A stretch of 64,000 bases of DNA from Podaxis mareebaensis (taxonomy: Eukaryota; Basidiomycota; Agaricomycetes; Agaricales; Agaricaceae): positions 124,001 to 188,000 of the forward strand of contig JAEUWP010000024.1 of assembly GCA_018524725.1 (NCBI GenBank), in the 5' to 3' direction. Position 1 is the stretch's first letter. The number at the start of each line of letters is the position of its first letter. The position numbers were made by a program, and so were the translations under genes. This document shows, in pieces, positions 44,577 through 55,573 of the stretch. Under the pieces are notes generated by a model that searched no databases, was not told the DNA's origin, and worked only from the letters and a program-made list of their open reading frames with translations.

Positions 44577-45413
44577 ATGACCCTCTTCACTAACACCCCC
44601 TTCCGGACTTCGAATTCGCAAACTACCACCCAAGCCACTCCTTCCAAACCACCTACGCCACGGATTCCGGGACTAGGATACATCCTATTCCCTTCGCCAA
44701 ATGCACATCGATGGTCCCCGGATATACCCTTGAACACCAACGGTACTCCAGAGGACGCAACAACTTCACATCCTACAAGTAAGCCAGAAAGCCAGGAGCA
44801 AAACGTATCAGAGGAAACACACCCAACGACAGAGGAGGACCGTCTCGATAGCCTCGCGCAACGGCGACGAGAGCTAGAGGCTCAGGAAGCTCAAAAGGGG
44901 GAGGAAGACTGGGTTCGTAGCGGTGGTGTTCTACGAGATGCACAGGGCCGAAGAGATTGGGTGCGCACGCAGGCTATCAGAGAGGAGCTCAAGTTGCGCG
45001 AGCTCGAAAGGCAAATTTTAGAACGCTGGGAAAGTTACGAGAGACGTTGGAATGATATTTGGTCAAAGGTGAAGAAGGCGCATGACGCAAATGAGGCCAT
45101 CTTGCTGAGGTTCGAGGATATACCATGGCCGGTGAAGGAAGCAGAGGCAGCGGGGGTAAAGGGTCGGAAGAACAGATCAATCCAAGTCGAGGATTTGACG
45201 GTCGACCGCGTCCAGGAGTTCCTGCTGGAAGGGTTAACTGTCCGCGGAGAGAAAATTACGAAGAAGGACAGAGTCAGGAGCTCACTTTTGCGCTGGCATC
45301 CAGATAAGCTAGGTGGTCTGCTTAGGCGGATACGCCCTGAGGATACAGAAAGTGTCAGGAAGGGCGTAGGAGTTGTGATGGAGTGTTTGCAAAAGTTGAA
45401 CGCGCAGCTGTGA
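44577..45413 (+). CDS. Coiled-coil protein with J-domain/NFKBIL1-like C-terminal motif
   Basis: A single-exon ORF of 278 residues. Residues 1-80 are Thr/Pro-rich. Residues 85-190 form a charged helix (EEDRLDSLAQRRRELEAQEAQ, ELKLRELERQILERWESYERRW). The end has DRVRSSLLRWHPDKLGGLLRRIRPEDTESVRKG, like the RWHPD(K/R) block in NFKBIL1-related proteins and J-domains that lack the HPD loop partner helices. Basidiomycetes commonly have such short proteins. The role is unknown; RNA processing has been proposed for NFKBIL1 relatives. The tandem duplication that follows has its left breakpoint at the stop of this gene. Confidence 0.72.
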   Translation: MTLFTNTPFRTSNSQTTTQATPSKPPTPRIPGLGYILFPSPNAHRWSPDIPLNTNGTPEDATTSHPTSKPESQEQNVSEETHPTTEEDRLDSLAQRRRELEAQEAQKGEEDWVRSGGVLRDAQGRRDWVRTQAIREELKLRELERQILERWESYERRWNDIWSKVKKAHDANEAILLRFEDIPWPVKEAEAAGVKGRKNRSIQVEDLTVDRVQEFLLEGLTVRGEKITKKDRVRSSLLRWHPDKLGGLLRRIRPEDTESVRKGVGVVMECLQKLNAQL

Positions 45414-45776
45414 TAGATTGAAATGCTCCATTTTGGTTCTCAGCGCGACGAACCATGACTGGCGTGAGTGCTTACTGCGATCACTTCCCGAGGCTAAAGG
45501 TGCTCATAAATGGATCTGACGATGGGTCGCTGCGGGGATATTTCGAGATAATTCATCATCATTATCCTTGAATAACGTGTCAATATATAGCAACAACCCA
45601 GTATACATACAATCAAGACGGAGGGTAAGCCTGAGGGTCTGATGAACGAACGTGGGACGTCCCAAATTATTTTTAATCACGGAAATTTCCACATCAAGAG
45701 TATCATGTTCCGAAGTGAAGTTACCATGTAAATAGGAAGGCTAAAGAAGAGAACGCGATCATGATAGGTCCAGCCT

Positions 45777-47268
45777 TCACAAGACGGTATCAGGGTTCGA
45801 GGGACGGAGATGTCTCCGTTCCTCTTGGTCCAAAGAGCCGTTCGCGCGTGTATATCCGTCTCGTTGGCATGTCCAAGTGCGAATCAAATCCTATATAAAT
45901 GTGAGAAAGCTCCTCGACGACGATCACGATGATGACCACCATTTGACTTACCAACCGACTACCGACAAATAGCATTGCAAGAAGAGGCACTGAGGATATT
46001 ATTAGTACCACATCCACACAGCTCTCTAAAATGGGGGAAAGCATACTCGATGCTAAGAACATATCAAATACTCCACCGTGATCCTTCGTGACAACAAACA
46101 TCAAGGATAACCTGATGAGCGTCAGGGAGATCCTGCTATCCTTTTGAGAAGCACCCAGACGCACCCTAGTACTACGACTCCTATAACGCTGGAAATAACC
46201 ACCCGAAGAAGTGTCGCAAACGCCGCCCTTTCCTTTAGCATTCGGTGCCTATTGCAGATAAAACGATATCCAAAAACAGCTGTGAAAGCGGCCCCTTAAC
46301 GTACGACAATTAGGTCTGGATTCAAACTCACCGAGTAGTAATACAATCACTACGGTCGCCATCATCACGATGCTAGATGATATACGAGATCTTCAAACAG
46401 TGGCGATATGCCTGCATTAGTTTATTCATCGCATTACAGGAATCCTGAGAACTCACAAATTTGGAAGGCTGGAATCACAATACATGCCCATAGGCGACCG
46501 GCGGATGATTCCAGGATGCTGTAGTACAAACTAATGGACGAAGAGGTGAACAGTTTCTGTTTGAGCTGTCATGAGATGACTTACCACCAGGACACCGACA
46601 AAAACCACTCCCCACACGAGATAGGGCATGCCTAGCAGCTGGAAGGCAATGGAATTGTGTCAAACATTTTTTTCTGCGGACTCACCACCTACCATCAGTT
46701 TGGTTATAGGACGAAAGTCGAATTTTGAGGTATACAGTAAGGCACGGAAATTGAGGAGCGTCTATATTAGCAGGCATTTTGTTAAATCCTGCTTCGGCAT
46801 AGGTCGCACGGGCACCCACCTGAATCACAAGAGAAAGTGTAGTGCAAGCCGTCCTGCACACCAAAAACCCACAATCAGAAACAGAACTTGTCTGAGAAAA
46901 TGAACTTGCAAGGCAGGGGCTGCATAAATAAGTGTTGCTTGAATCTTACATAGTGTGGTGTCTGGAGGATCTCCGACTTGCTGCCCAGCAAAGAACAATA
47001 GGCAGTAACAAACACATGAAAAGATCCATGATGCTGTGAAGCTATACCATATCGAATGGTGCTTCACACGCTCACTTATCAGTGCTGTGAGCAAAATCAG
47101 GACCAGTCCTCCAGCTCCAATGAGCTGCATAATAATGAATGCCAGAACCAAGTGGCTGTGGGCTCTGTTAATCTCAAGGTCATCTGACCCTTCAAATCGG
47201 TCCAGGGTCAGAAACGGGCAACAGAAAGGACTGAGAGACCCAGAGAGCTCACTCTTTTCCAAGTACAT
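45777..47268 (-). CDS. Seven-helix receptor-like membrane protein, copy A
   Basis: The minus strand starts MYLEKSELSGSL and has helices AFIIMQLIGAGGLVLILLTALI, WYSFTASWIFSCVCYCLLFFAG, TACTTLSLVIQ and later GMPYLVWGVVFVGVLV, then RRSPMGMYCDSSLPNL, SSIVMMATVVIVLLLG, GYRFICNRHRMLKE..VISSVIGVVVLG, the DHGGVFDMFLASSMLSPI helix and LLAMLFVGSRL, ending at 45777. About nine exons; every junction I tested is in frame. One donor is GC (TT|GCAAGT, near 46918) where copy B has GTAAGT. The pattern is that of a large agaricomycete seven-helix family of unknown ligand, probably at the plasma membrane. This is the most intact of the four copies, with D. Confidence 0.8.
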
Positions 47269-47674
47269 GATAAAGCCTATTCTTTGTTTCGTTTTTGTGT
47301 GCAAATGAGAGGAATGAATGTGGCGGTTTAATGATGAACATCGGGGATTGGAAGCACACTCTCCAAGGAAAGGGGTAAAGAAAGAGAATGAAGAGAGTGA
47401 TGGACAGTGTCCCATTTGTTCCATGGAGATATATTCTCAGAAACACCTCAATGTTCAGTGGGCGTGTGATGAGAACATTATCAGTTTGCACCTCGAATGA
47501 TGGCACCTGATGCAGGCCCTCTCATCTCACTTGCTAGAATATTTTGCAAAGAGTGAGGTTGCATTCATCAATAAAAGTTATTTTGTACACCAATGTGTCA
47601 GGACAGGTCATGATGACTGACATCAAGAAGATTGTTGAGGTGGGGTAATTAAAGAATACTGGATGAGGGTGATG

Positions 47675-49142
47675 CATCAGCAAAACATCCAAAAGATATT
47701 ATTGACTTGGAGACCTTAAGAAACTCTGACATCATTTTGTGCATATTAGATACTTAGAAAATGTTGGCTCTGAGAATGCCAAGTAAATGAATTCATGTAC
47801 TGAAATTACCAGATAAAAAACATCCTTGTGAGATACTGCCTAACTGGATAAAAGCATATTGGTGAGATGACCAGCATTTTACCATCATCTATGGAACAAT
47901 GATATATTAAACCATCATTATCAATACATGACCATCATGGACCCATTATTGTAAGCACCTTACCATCAATTAGGTATCTTTTTGATGACCTTGTCATCAT
48001 TGAGGGGCTGGAATTAAATATTTTGAAGCACAACTTTGTATATTGAGAAGGGACTTACAAGGACTTAGAACCAACCTCTCCCTCTAATGAGGTAGAGCAG
48101 ATAATAGGCTATATTATATAGTAACACAAGACCTAGTAAGGCCTGATAGCTCAACTGGATAATTATCTGGCTACCCTCAGGAGGTTTTGGGTTCAAGTCC
48201 TGGTCTGGCCAATTCTAATGTGCCTTCTAAACTCAATAGAGGTGTATTGGGATAGGTTTCCAAAAGGTTGGGAGTTCAAGCCCCTGTTTGGTAAATTTTT
48301 GTTATAGTGAGGCCACTTTAGTCTGTAAAGAGGCCTGATACATATCTGCAGATCATATCAAAGGAGACTTCTCATATACTAATAGATAAGCTACCTTAGA
48401 ACACTGGTCTTGTATAATAAGGTCAAAGTGTCTTTAGTAGTTATTTTTTGTAACACAATAGTGTCTACTCCTCAATAAAAGACTTAAGCAACTTTGAGAG
48501 CAATAGAGATTAAGCTTAAGAATAAAACTTAGAATTCAAATTACTTTGAGTTGATAAAGACTTCTATTCAAGTCTCCACCTAACCAAGTAGAAACAATGG
48601 TTTCTACAGGTTAGTGTTGATAGCTTATATACCTATGAACATTGTATTTAAGTATATCTACCATAAGAAATAGAAAGACTTCTAATGAAAAACTTTAACT
48701 TAGAATGCTTCTTCCTATGAATAGAAACAAAGCTTATCAATCCATTAAAGTCATACAAGAAAGTCTATATAAAAATAGGTTAACTATTTTTTATCTAAAC
48801 TAGAGATTGAAGATATAACAAATGAGACAAACAATCAGGAGTCATAGCATTTCAGAAACTATAAGTACAAATAGAAACTAAAAGATAAGAAAACATAATT
48901 GCAAATATAATATTTGACTTTTGATGTAATTTCATAATAATTTTGGTGTTGTAACCAATGGTAAGCCTGGTATGCTTTGGACATGATGGAACTACCTTGT
49001 GTTTATCCCCTGATATGGTAAGCTCATATAACATTGGGTATGTATGCATTAAATTTGACAGAGGCTATGACTGATAGTACTTAGACATAACTTGTAGTCC
49101 TTATCCTGACTTGTATGACTTTGACAGGTCTGAGCTTTTTAC
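47675..49142. mobile_element. 1.47 kb insertion with 5-bp target duplication and a tRNA-like head
   Basis: Relative to unit 2, unit 1 has 1,468 extra bases here, flanked by TGATG at 47670-47674 and 49143-49147. It has no TG..CA ends or inverted repeats and no ORF over 65 codons. It contains a 72-base tRNA-like sequence at 48140-48211 and a second B-box-like AGTTCAAGCCC near 48273. A non-autonomous retroelement of the SINE type, or a composite, would fit. Confidence 0.6.
48140..48211 (+). pseudogene. tRNA-like sequence (72 nt), decayed D stem
   Basis: The A box TAGCTCAACTGGATAA and B box GGTTCAAGTCC fit RNA polymerase III promoters. The acceptor stem GGCCTGA/TCTGGCC pairs at 6 of 7 positions and the T stem TTGGG/CCTGG pairs fully with wobbles. 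The anticodon stem pairs at 4 of 5 and the loop CTACCCT places ACC as anticodon. The D stem (GCTC/AATT) does not pair, so a functional tRNA is unlikely. CpG loss may have damaged it. Confidence 0.6.
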
Positions 49143-50099
49143 TGATGTGAGTACCTGAGTGTTATTGACTGCAGGGAGCCAGTCCCTGTCAATCATCTCT
49201 GTCATGCCATTGTCCCTAGCCATGAAGAAGTCAGCCAGCTACTAGGGATATGACTGCAAGTGCTAGTAAAATACTTCTATTCAACACTGTTATGTCTGGT
49301 ACCTCTCATAAGATGCCATGGTTGTGCAAGCTACTGAATCAGGGTTCTTGGGTTTGTGGATAGTGCAGGGTCTCATAACAAATGAGGGGATCCTGTTAGA
49401 CTTAAATCTATGGGTTGTGAAGGATTCAGTTGTGCAGTACACTGAAGAGAACTACCCCAGTATTGGAGTCTTCTATGACAGCTGAGCAAGGAAGTAAACC
49501 ATTCTAATATAGGTGCAGTTCTGCTTCAAAATCACATGCACAGGCCAAACAAGGGGCTCACTCACTAAGTCCTAGGACAAACACAGCCCCAGTGAGTGGG
49601 ACCAGAAGCTATGAGTTATTGGTACATCATTTTCCTGCATGTGTGGGAGCTGCTAATACTTATATATAACTCCTGTACATGAGGGAATTCTGGTCACCCC
49701 AGAGTAGTCACAGTCTCTGGTTGGCTTTGCCCAGCATTAATGTTTACATGACAGGAAAGTGGAGAAAACATAATGTTTGGACAGGAGAGTGAGAGGAAGA
49801 AGATATAGGATAAATATCTAAGTAGTCCAGGCTGATAGTTGAAACAAACATGTTTCAATTGTTGGAATGACAGGGGTTGTCCAATCATCCCTATTGACTT
49901 GATGGCCAAGAGTTATCCTAAGCTGTATTCACTATGCTGAGTGGGGTTGCAAAAACATCCAAGAAAGTAGAATATCCTAAGTACACAAGAAAATCATTCA
50001 GCCACCCTGACATCTGATGATTTGGGTAAATGACATACCCCTCTGAGATCAGAATATCACTGAAGCTACAAGTGGGACTGTGTCCAAGGATAGTTTAAT

Positions 50100-50335
50100 A
50101 ACTAATCATCAGCTGATCAGAAGAGTGATGCACAGGCACCAGGCATGATATCGAAAGCAGCACCATGCCTGTGTGTTATTTTGAACACAAGCCCTAGACT
50201 ACATTGGGCATTAAGATGAACTGGGCCTGAAGTGAAGGTTGCCTCGAAGACAGACCCAGCAGCACAAAGGGAGAGAGTGGTGAACAATGCAAGCAATGCA
50301 CAGATGTGATAGCTTGAAACAATCCATTTCAACTC
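50100..50335 (-). pseudogene. C-terminal fragment of a seven-helix gene (copy of gene C end)
   Basis: Minus-strand LLALFTTLSLCAAGSVFEATFTSGPVHLNAQ and GLVFKITHRHGAAFDIMPGA match the end of copy C (53560-53740: LVLFTTVVLCAAGSV, GLVFIITRRRGAAFDIMLGA). The match stops at about 50300, where unit 2 of the duplication begins. The rest of the gene is absent. Confidence 0.8.
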
Positions 50336-50639
50336 TCAGAGTGGCGAACTATGACCAGTGCGAGTGCTTACTACAAGTGCTTCCTGAGGCTAAGGGTGCT
50401 GATAAATAGATATAATGATGGGACTGCTGAAAGGAGATTTCGAGACAGTTCTTGGATAACGTGTCGATACGTATCTAGTATACATGCAATCGAGGTGGAG
50501 GGGTAAGCCTGAAGGCCTGATGAATGAAGGTGGGACATCCCGAATTACATTTAATCACGGAAATCTCCACATAAAGAGGACCGTGTTCCGAAGCGAAATC
50601 AACAAATAAGAAAGGTAAAGAAGGGGATGCGATCATGAT

Positions 50640-52149
50640 AGTTCCAGCCTTGACAAGGAGGTGTCATGGTCCGAAGGACGGAGATGTTTCCATTCCTCTT
50701 GGTCCAAAGATCTGTTCGCACGTGTATATCCATCTCGTTGGCATGTCCAAGTTCGAACCAGATCCTATACAAAGGTGAGAAATCTCCTCGACGACGATCA
50801 CGATGATGAGCATCATTTGACCTACCAACTGACTACCGAAGATCAGCATTGCAAGAAGAGGCACTGAGGATATTATTAGTACCACATTCACAGCTGTCTA
50901 AGAATGGGGGAAAGCATACTCGATGCTAAGAGCATATCAAATACTCCATCGTGGTCGTTCGTGATAACAAACGTCAAGGATAGCCTGATGAGCATCAGGA
51001 GATCTTGTCGTCCATTTGAGAAGCACCCAGACGCACCCTAGTGCCATGACACCTATAACACTGAAAGCAACCACGCGAAAGAGCATTGCAAACATCATCC
51101 CATCCTTCAGCATTTGGTGCCTATTGCGAACAATACGATATCCAAGAACAACTGTGAAAGCGGGACCTTAGTGTGTGATAGTTATGCCCGGACTTGAACT
51201 CAACTCACTGAGCAGTAACACAATCACTACGGTCGTCATCATTACGATGCTAGACGATATACGAGATCTTCAAACATGGCAATATGTCTGCATCAGTTTA
51301 TTCATCGTACAATGCAGGAGTCGTGAGGACTCACAACGTTGGAAGACTGGAATCACAATACGTTCCTTTAGGCGACCGGCGGATGGTTTCAGGGTTTTGT
51401 AGTTCAAACTAATGGACAAGCGGGTGAACAATTTCTGTTTGAGTTGTCATGGGATGACTTACCACCAGAATACCAACAAAAACCACTCCCCACACGAGAT
51501 AAGGCATGCCCAATAGCTAGGGGGCGACAGAATTGCGCCAATTTGTCTTTTTCTGTGGAAGCACCACCTACCATCAGTTCCGTTATAGGACGGACGTCGA
51601 ATTCTGAGGTATACAAGAGTGCACGGAAATTGAGGTACATCTATATTCACAGACATTTTGTCGCTCAATCCTGTGTGGGCATAGGTTGCGCGGACACCCA
51701 CATGGATCACAAGAGAAAGGGTAGTGCAAGCCGTCCTGCAAGCCAAAGACCCAGAATCAGAAACAGAACTTATCTGAGAAAGTGAACTTACAAGACAGGG
51801 GCTGCATAAATCAGTGCTGCTTGAATCATGCATAGTGTGACGTCTGGAGGATCTCCGACTTGCTGCCCAGCAAAGAATAACAGGCAATAACAGGTACATG
51901 AAAAGATCCATGACACGGTGAAGCTATACCATGTCGAATGGCGCTTCACGCGCCTACTTATTAAGGCTGTGAGCAAAATCAGGACTAGTCCCCCTGCACC
52001 AATGAGTTGCATAATAACGAATGCCAGAACGAAGTGGTTGTGCGATGTGTCACTCTCAAGGTTGTCTGACCCTTCAAATTGGTTTGGGGTCAGAAACAGG
52101 GGACAGAGAGCCTGAGAGCCTGAGAGCGCTCACTCTTTCCCAAATACAT
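50640..52149 (-). pseudogene. Seven-helix receptor-like gene, copy B, decaying
   Basis: Closely similar to copy A over all exons, but with several lesions. From the ATG at 52149 the frame hits TGA after 19 codons because a CTCAGG-type repeat shifts it. The acceptor read as ACTACAG|CATCC in copy A is ACTACAA|AACCC here. The PMGMYC motif reads PKGTYC. The sequence past the aligned stop of A also differs. ORFs for helices 2-4 (from MQLIGAGG) remain open, so loss of function is recent or a shorter product is made. Confidence 0.72.
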
Positions 52150-52580
52150 GGTAAAGCCTATCCTTCGTTCCGTCTTTGTGTGCAAATGAGAAGAATGAGT
52201 GCAGTTGTTTAACGGTCAACACCGGAGGTCGGGAGCACTCCCCCAAAGGAGAGAAGGAAAGAGAGTGAAGGGAATGAAGAGAATGATAGACAGCGTCCCC
52301 TTTGTTCCACGGAGATATAGCCTTGGAAACATCTCGACGTTCAGTGGGGTGTGTGACGAGAACATTGTCAGTTTGCGTCTTGAATGATGGCGCCTGCCTC
52401 CGTTTGATGTTGATGCTCTCTGCCCTCACTCGCTGGGATATTTCGCAAAGCCCGAAGGCACATTCGCCAGTCAAAGTCATTTTGTACACCAACGTATCAG
52501 AACAGGTCATAATGGCTAACATCAAGAAGGTTGTTGAGGCGAGGCAACTGAAGAACACGGACGAGAACGGTGATGAGTGT

Positions 52581-53559
52581 TTGAGTGTTACAAGTTGATC
52601 GCGAGGAGTCAGTCCCTGTCAACTATTTTTGGCACACTATCTCCCCTGGTTGTCAAGAAGCTGGCTGGCACCCCAGGATGGGTATGACTGGCGCACCATT
52701 GCTATTTGACGCCATCACGTCCACGTCCGGCGCCTCCCGTAAGACGCTATGGCTGTGCAAGTTACTGAATCGGTGTTCTTGGGTTTGTGGATACTAGATA
52801 GTGCAAGGTCTCGTAACAAATGAGGGGATCCTGCTAGACCTAAATCTACGGGTTGCGAAGGATTCACCTTTGCAGTACACTGAAAAGAACTGCCCTGGTA
52901 TCGAGGTCTTCTATAACGGCAAGGAAATAAACCATTCTGATGGGGGTGCAGTCCCGCTTCGAGATCGCACGCACAGGCCAAACGAGGGGCTCACTCACTA
53001 AGGCCAAGGACAATCACAGCCGCCGCGAGTGGGACCGGAAGCTATGAGTTATTGGCACGTCGTTTTCTCGCATGCGTGGGAGCTGTCAATATTTATGCAT
53101 AACTCCTGTACATGAGATTCCCATCACCACAGAGAAGATAGTCACAGTCCCTGATCGGGTTTGCCTAGCGTCAATGACTACATAACAGGAGAGCGTAGAG
53201 AACATAGCGTTGGGATAGGAGAGTGAGAGGGAGAAGATATAGGACAACTATCTAAGTAAGTCCGGGCTGATAGTCGAAGCAAATGCGGCTCAACCGTTGG
53301 AATGAACGGGTCGCCCAATTATCCCTATCGACTCGATAACTGAGAGTTCTCCTAAGCTCAATTCGCTATGTTGAGTGGGCCAGGGAGCAGCTGAGCGGGG
53401 TCGCCAAAACGCCCAAGAAAGTAGAATATCCTGAATATAGGAGAAAATCATTCAGCCGCCCTGTCATCTGATTTGGGTAAAAGACATACCCTCTGAGATC
53501 CGAATATCACTGAAGCTGCAAGCGGGACTGCGTCCGAGGATAGTTTAATAACTAAACAC
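52581..53559. other. Unit 2 spacer between copies B and C
   Basis: Counterpart of 49155-50115. It contains a 66-codon ORF (52801-53001) that is interrupted in unit 1, so it is unlikely to be a conserved gene. It is probably an old repeat, but I see no termini. Confidence 0.4.
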
Positions 53560-54751
53560 CAGTAATTGGAAGTGTGACGCGCCTGCACCTAGCATGATAT
53601 CAAAAGCAGCACCACGCCTGCGCGTTATTATGAACACAAGCCCTAGACTATACTAGGTATTAGGATGAAGTGGAACTGAAGTGAAGATTGCCTCGATGAC
53701 AGACCCAGCGGCACAAAGGACAACAGTTGTGAACAATACAAGCTGAATCGCAAGGTAAACCGATTGGGGGAAGCCGTCAACGTGGTTCCTATGACGGTAA
53801 AGGATTACCCCTATCACAGCTGTGGAAGTGGTCAGAGTGAGGCACGATTTTTACCATCAGCGCGTACCTTCAAGCAGCACGATAACGATGGAAAAGAATG
53901 TTCCTGTTGCAGCCGTGATCTTGGGTCTGGGCGTAAATTTACACATAAGAAGGCGGAAATAAGGGGATAGCAGTGAGACAATTTACAGGTAGCTGTCTAC
54001 GATCACGCAGTATGTTCCATTATGGGACATCTCTACGTCACTTGGATGCTTGATGGAATACTATGCGTAGTACTTAATCAATCTGACACTAAAGTACAAG
54101 ACGACAGGAGCGCTCACGACAAGGAATGATAAGAAGACTGCCAGTCCAAGAAGCCAAGGTATGCACACCAACTTGGGTATTGGGTAAGCCAAAACAGCAA
54201 GGAACGAAGCAACTCTCGTACCAGTGATGCAACCCGCTGCTGTTTTCGAGTCGTTGTCGACAATAATGCAGACCGTACATTAAGCAGGAGCTACCCGCCA
54301 TCAATATCATGAACAAGTGGGGTATGATAAGAGAGCGTACATAGATGATGAGGGCTACAGAAGTAAGACCAGCTCTGAATGTGATGTCATCTGAATTAAT
54401 CGCAAATTCAGAAGGGTGAAGAATGAAGACCTACAAGTGTGGCATTGTATAGACAAGGGCGGATTGAGTGATGCATAGTGCTCGAGAGGTGACATGTGTC
54501 TGTTCGCCAGCGAAAAAAAGAAGTGAAAAAGAAACACCCCATAGTATCCATGAGAAGCAAAAACTAAACCATGTTGGGTGTCTAACGACCCGAGAAGAAA
54601 AAAGGGCGGTTAAAAAGATAAGTAAAAACCCCAGAGTGCCAGCAAGCTGGAGGGCGATGAAAGCGTTGACTAGCGTTGTATCTCCGGACACTGGGTTTAT
54701 GCAATTTCCAGTCAGTTTCATATGCGGCGGTGGTGTCTGATCGCAGCTCAC
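53560..54751 (-). pseudogene. Seven-helix receptor-like gene, copy C, with an in-frame stop
   Basis: From MSCDQTPPPHMKLTGNC the minus strand has FIALQLAGTLGFLLIFLTALF, WFSFCFSWILWGVSFSLLFFAG and ITQSALVYTMPHL. Further exons follow: LAYPIPKLVCIPWLLGLAVFL, GTYCVI, GTFFSIVIVLLEG and LVLFTTVVLCAAGSVIEAI. After HPNT a TAG stop interrupts the frame where the copy at 50100-50335 has Gln (CAA). Sequence beyond the stop (GLVFIITRRRGAAFDIML) is still family-like. Either the gene ends early or it is inactive. It is divergent from A and B. Confidence 0.65.
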
Positions 54752-55571
54752 CTTGATGCATAGCTGGCCTTCCTATGCAATGTTTTCAGCCCTGTGGCAG
54801 AATATAAAGAGGGCCTCGCAATTCAATGCCAGCCCCGGTCAACAGAAGGGGGAAAAGGGAAAGAATGGAAGAAAAAAGGGAAAGGGAGCCAGCCTCGAGG
54901 AGAGAGCACAATAATGCTTCCCCTATGATGAAATATATAGCACACCAAAACGGAGCCTAAGTCGAAGCTATTGATACTATTGATACGTCAAAATGTGACA
55001 GATAGGACTTGACGTTTTGATGGGGCAGGGTTCTAGCTTTCAAGAGGCTCTGGTGACGCGTAAACTTCTGAGTATGACTGGTGAAGCAATCGGAAGGGTG
55101 CCTCGACTCCTAAAACTGGGCCACAACAGCAACTGGAAGGCGGGACTGCCGCAATTCGTGGTTCAGCCTCGAATACACGGATTATCTCACTGAGTAGTGT
55201 CCATTATGCTCCTAACAACGGATGACGCGGCTTCATCAACACCATCAACATGATCAGCATATCCAGAACCGGCGTTGTCGACTGGAAAATCCATCTGATT
55301 CGAGTCCTTGGTAGTAGATATACATATTCTGGAACAGATGAATCGAAGTTTTGAACAACGTTGGTGAAGATTGAGAAGTTCGTCTCTTGAAGAATAACGG
55401 GAAGTGGCCGCGAACCGGGCGCCGTGCATCAAACTTGTGTCCGGATATAAGTATAAGGTTGAAAGATTGATGGGGGCGTATACATTGCGCCAGAAAGATA
55501 ATCTCGGAACTTAGTTTCCCTCTTCTGTGCCGCTCAAATGGATCTCGGCTGAGGGCGAGGCGATTGTAGCG
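54752..55571. other. Intergenic between copy C and the TIR element
   Basis: No gene recognised. The ORF at 55187-55432 (minus) has no motif. Confidence 0.4.
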
Positions 55572-55573
55572 TA

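Larger units (their letters stand above)
47496..50151. other. CpG-free stretch of 2,656 bases
   Basis: I read every line from 47496 to 50151 and found no CG dinucleotide. The last CpG before it is at 47494 and the next at 50152. The homologous second unit (52380-53590) keeps many CpGs at aligned sites, for example GGACTGCGTCCGAGG against GGACTGTGTCCAAGG. The region is also AT-rich, with abundant TG and CA. Confidence 0.92.
45400..50295. repeat. Tandem duplication, unit 1 (receptor locus)
   Basis: Sequence from the end of the J-domain-like gene to about 50295 is homologous in order to 50296-53740. Markers: TGATAGATTGAAATGCTCC (45410) against TGATAGCTTGAAACAATCC (50308), the seven-helix genes, and the AGTCAGTCCCTGTCAA blocks (49180 and 52608). 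Unit 1 is longer because of a 1.47 kb insertion at 47675-49142. Confidence 0.85.
50296..53740. repeat. Tandem duplication, unit 2
   Basis: Homologous to unit 1 without the 1.47 kb insertion. It keeps CpG sites lost in unit 1. It contains receptor copy B and flows without a break into the 3' end of copy C, so unit 2 is probably the ancestral arrangement on its right side. Confidence 0.85.

Noticed and set aside
52801..53001. 66-codon ORF ending DGGAVPLRDRTHRPNEGLTH as a conserved gene
   Set aside because: The counterpart in unit 1 (49370-49565) is broken by stops, and no longer model could be built.
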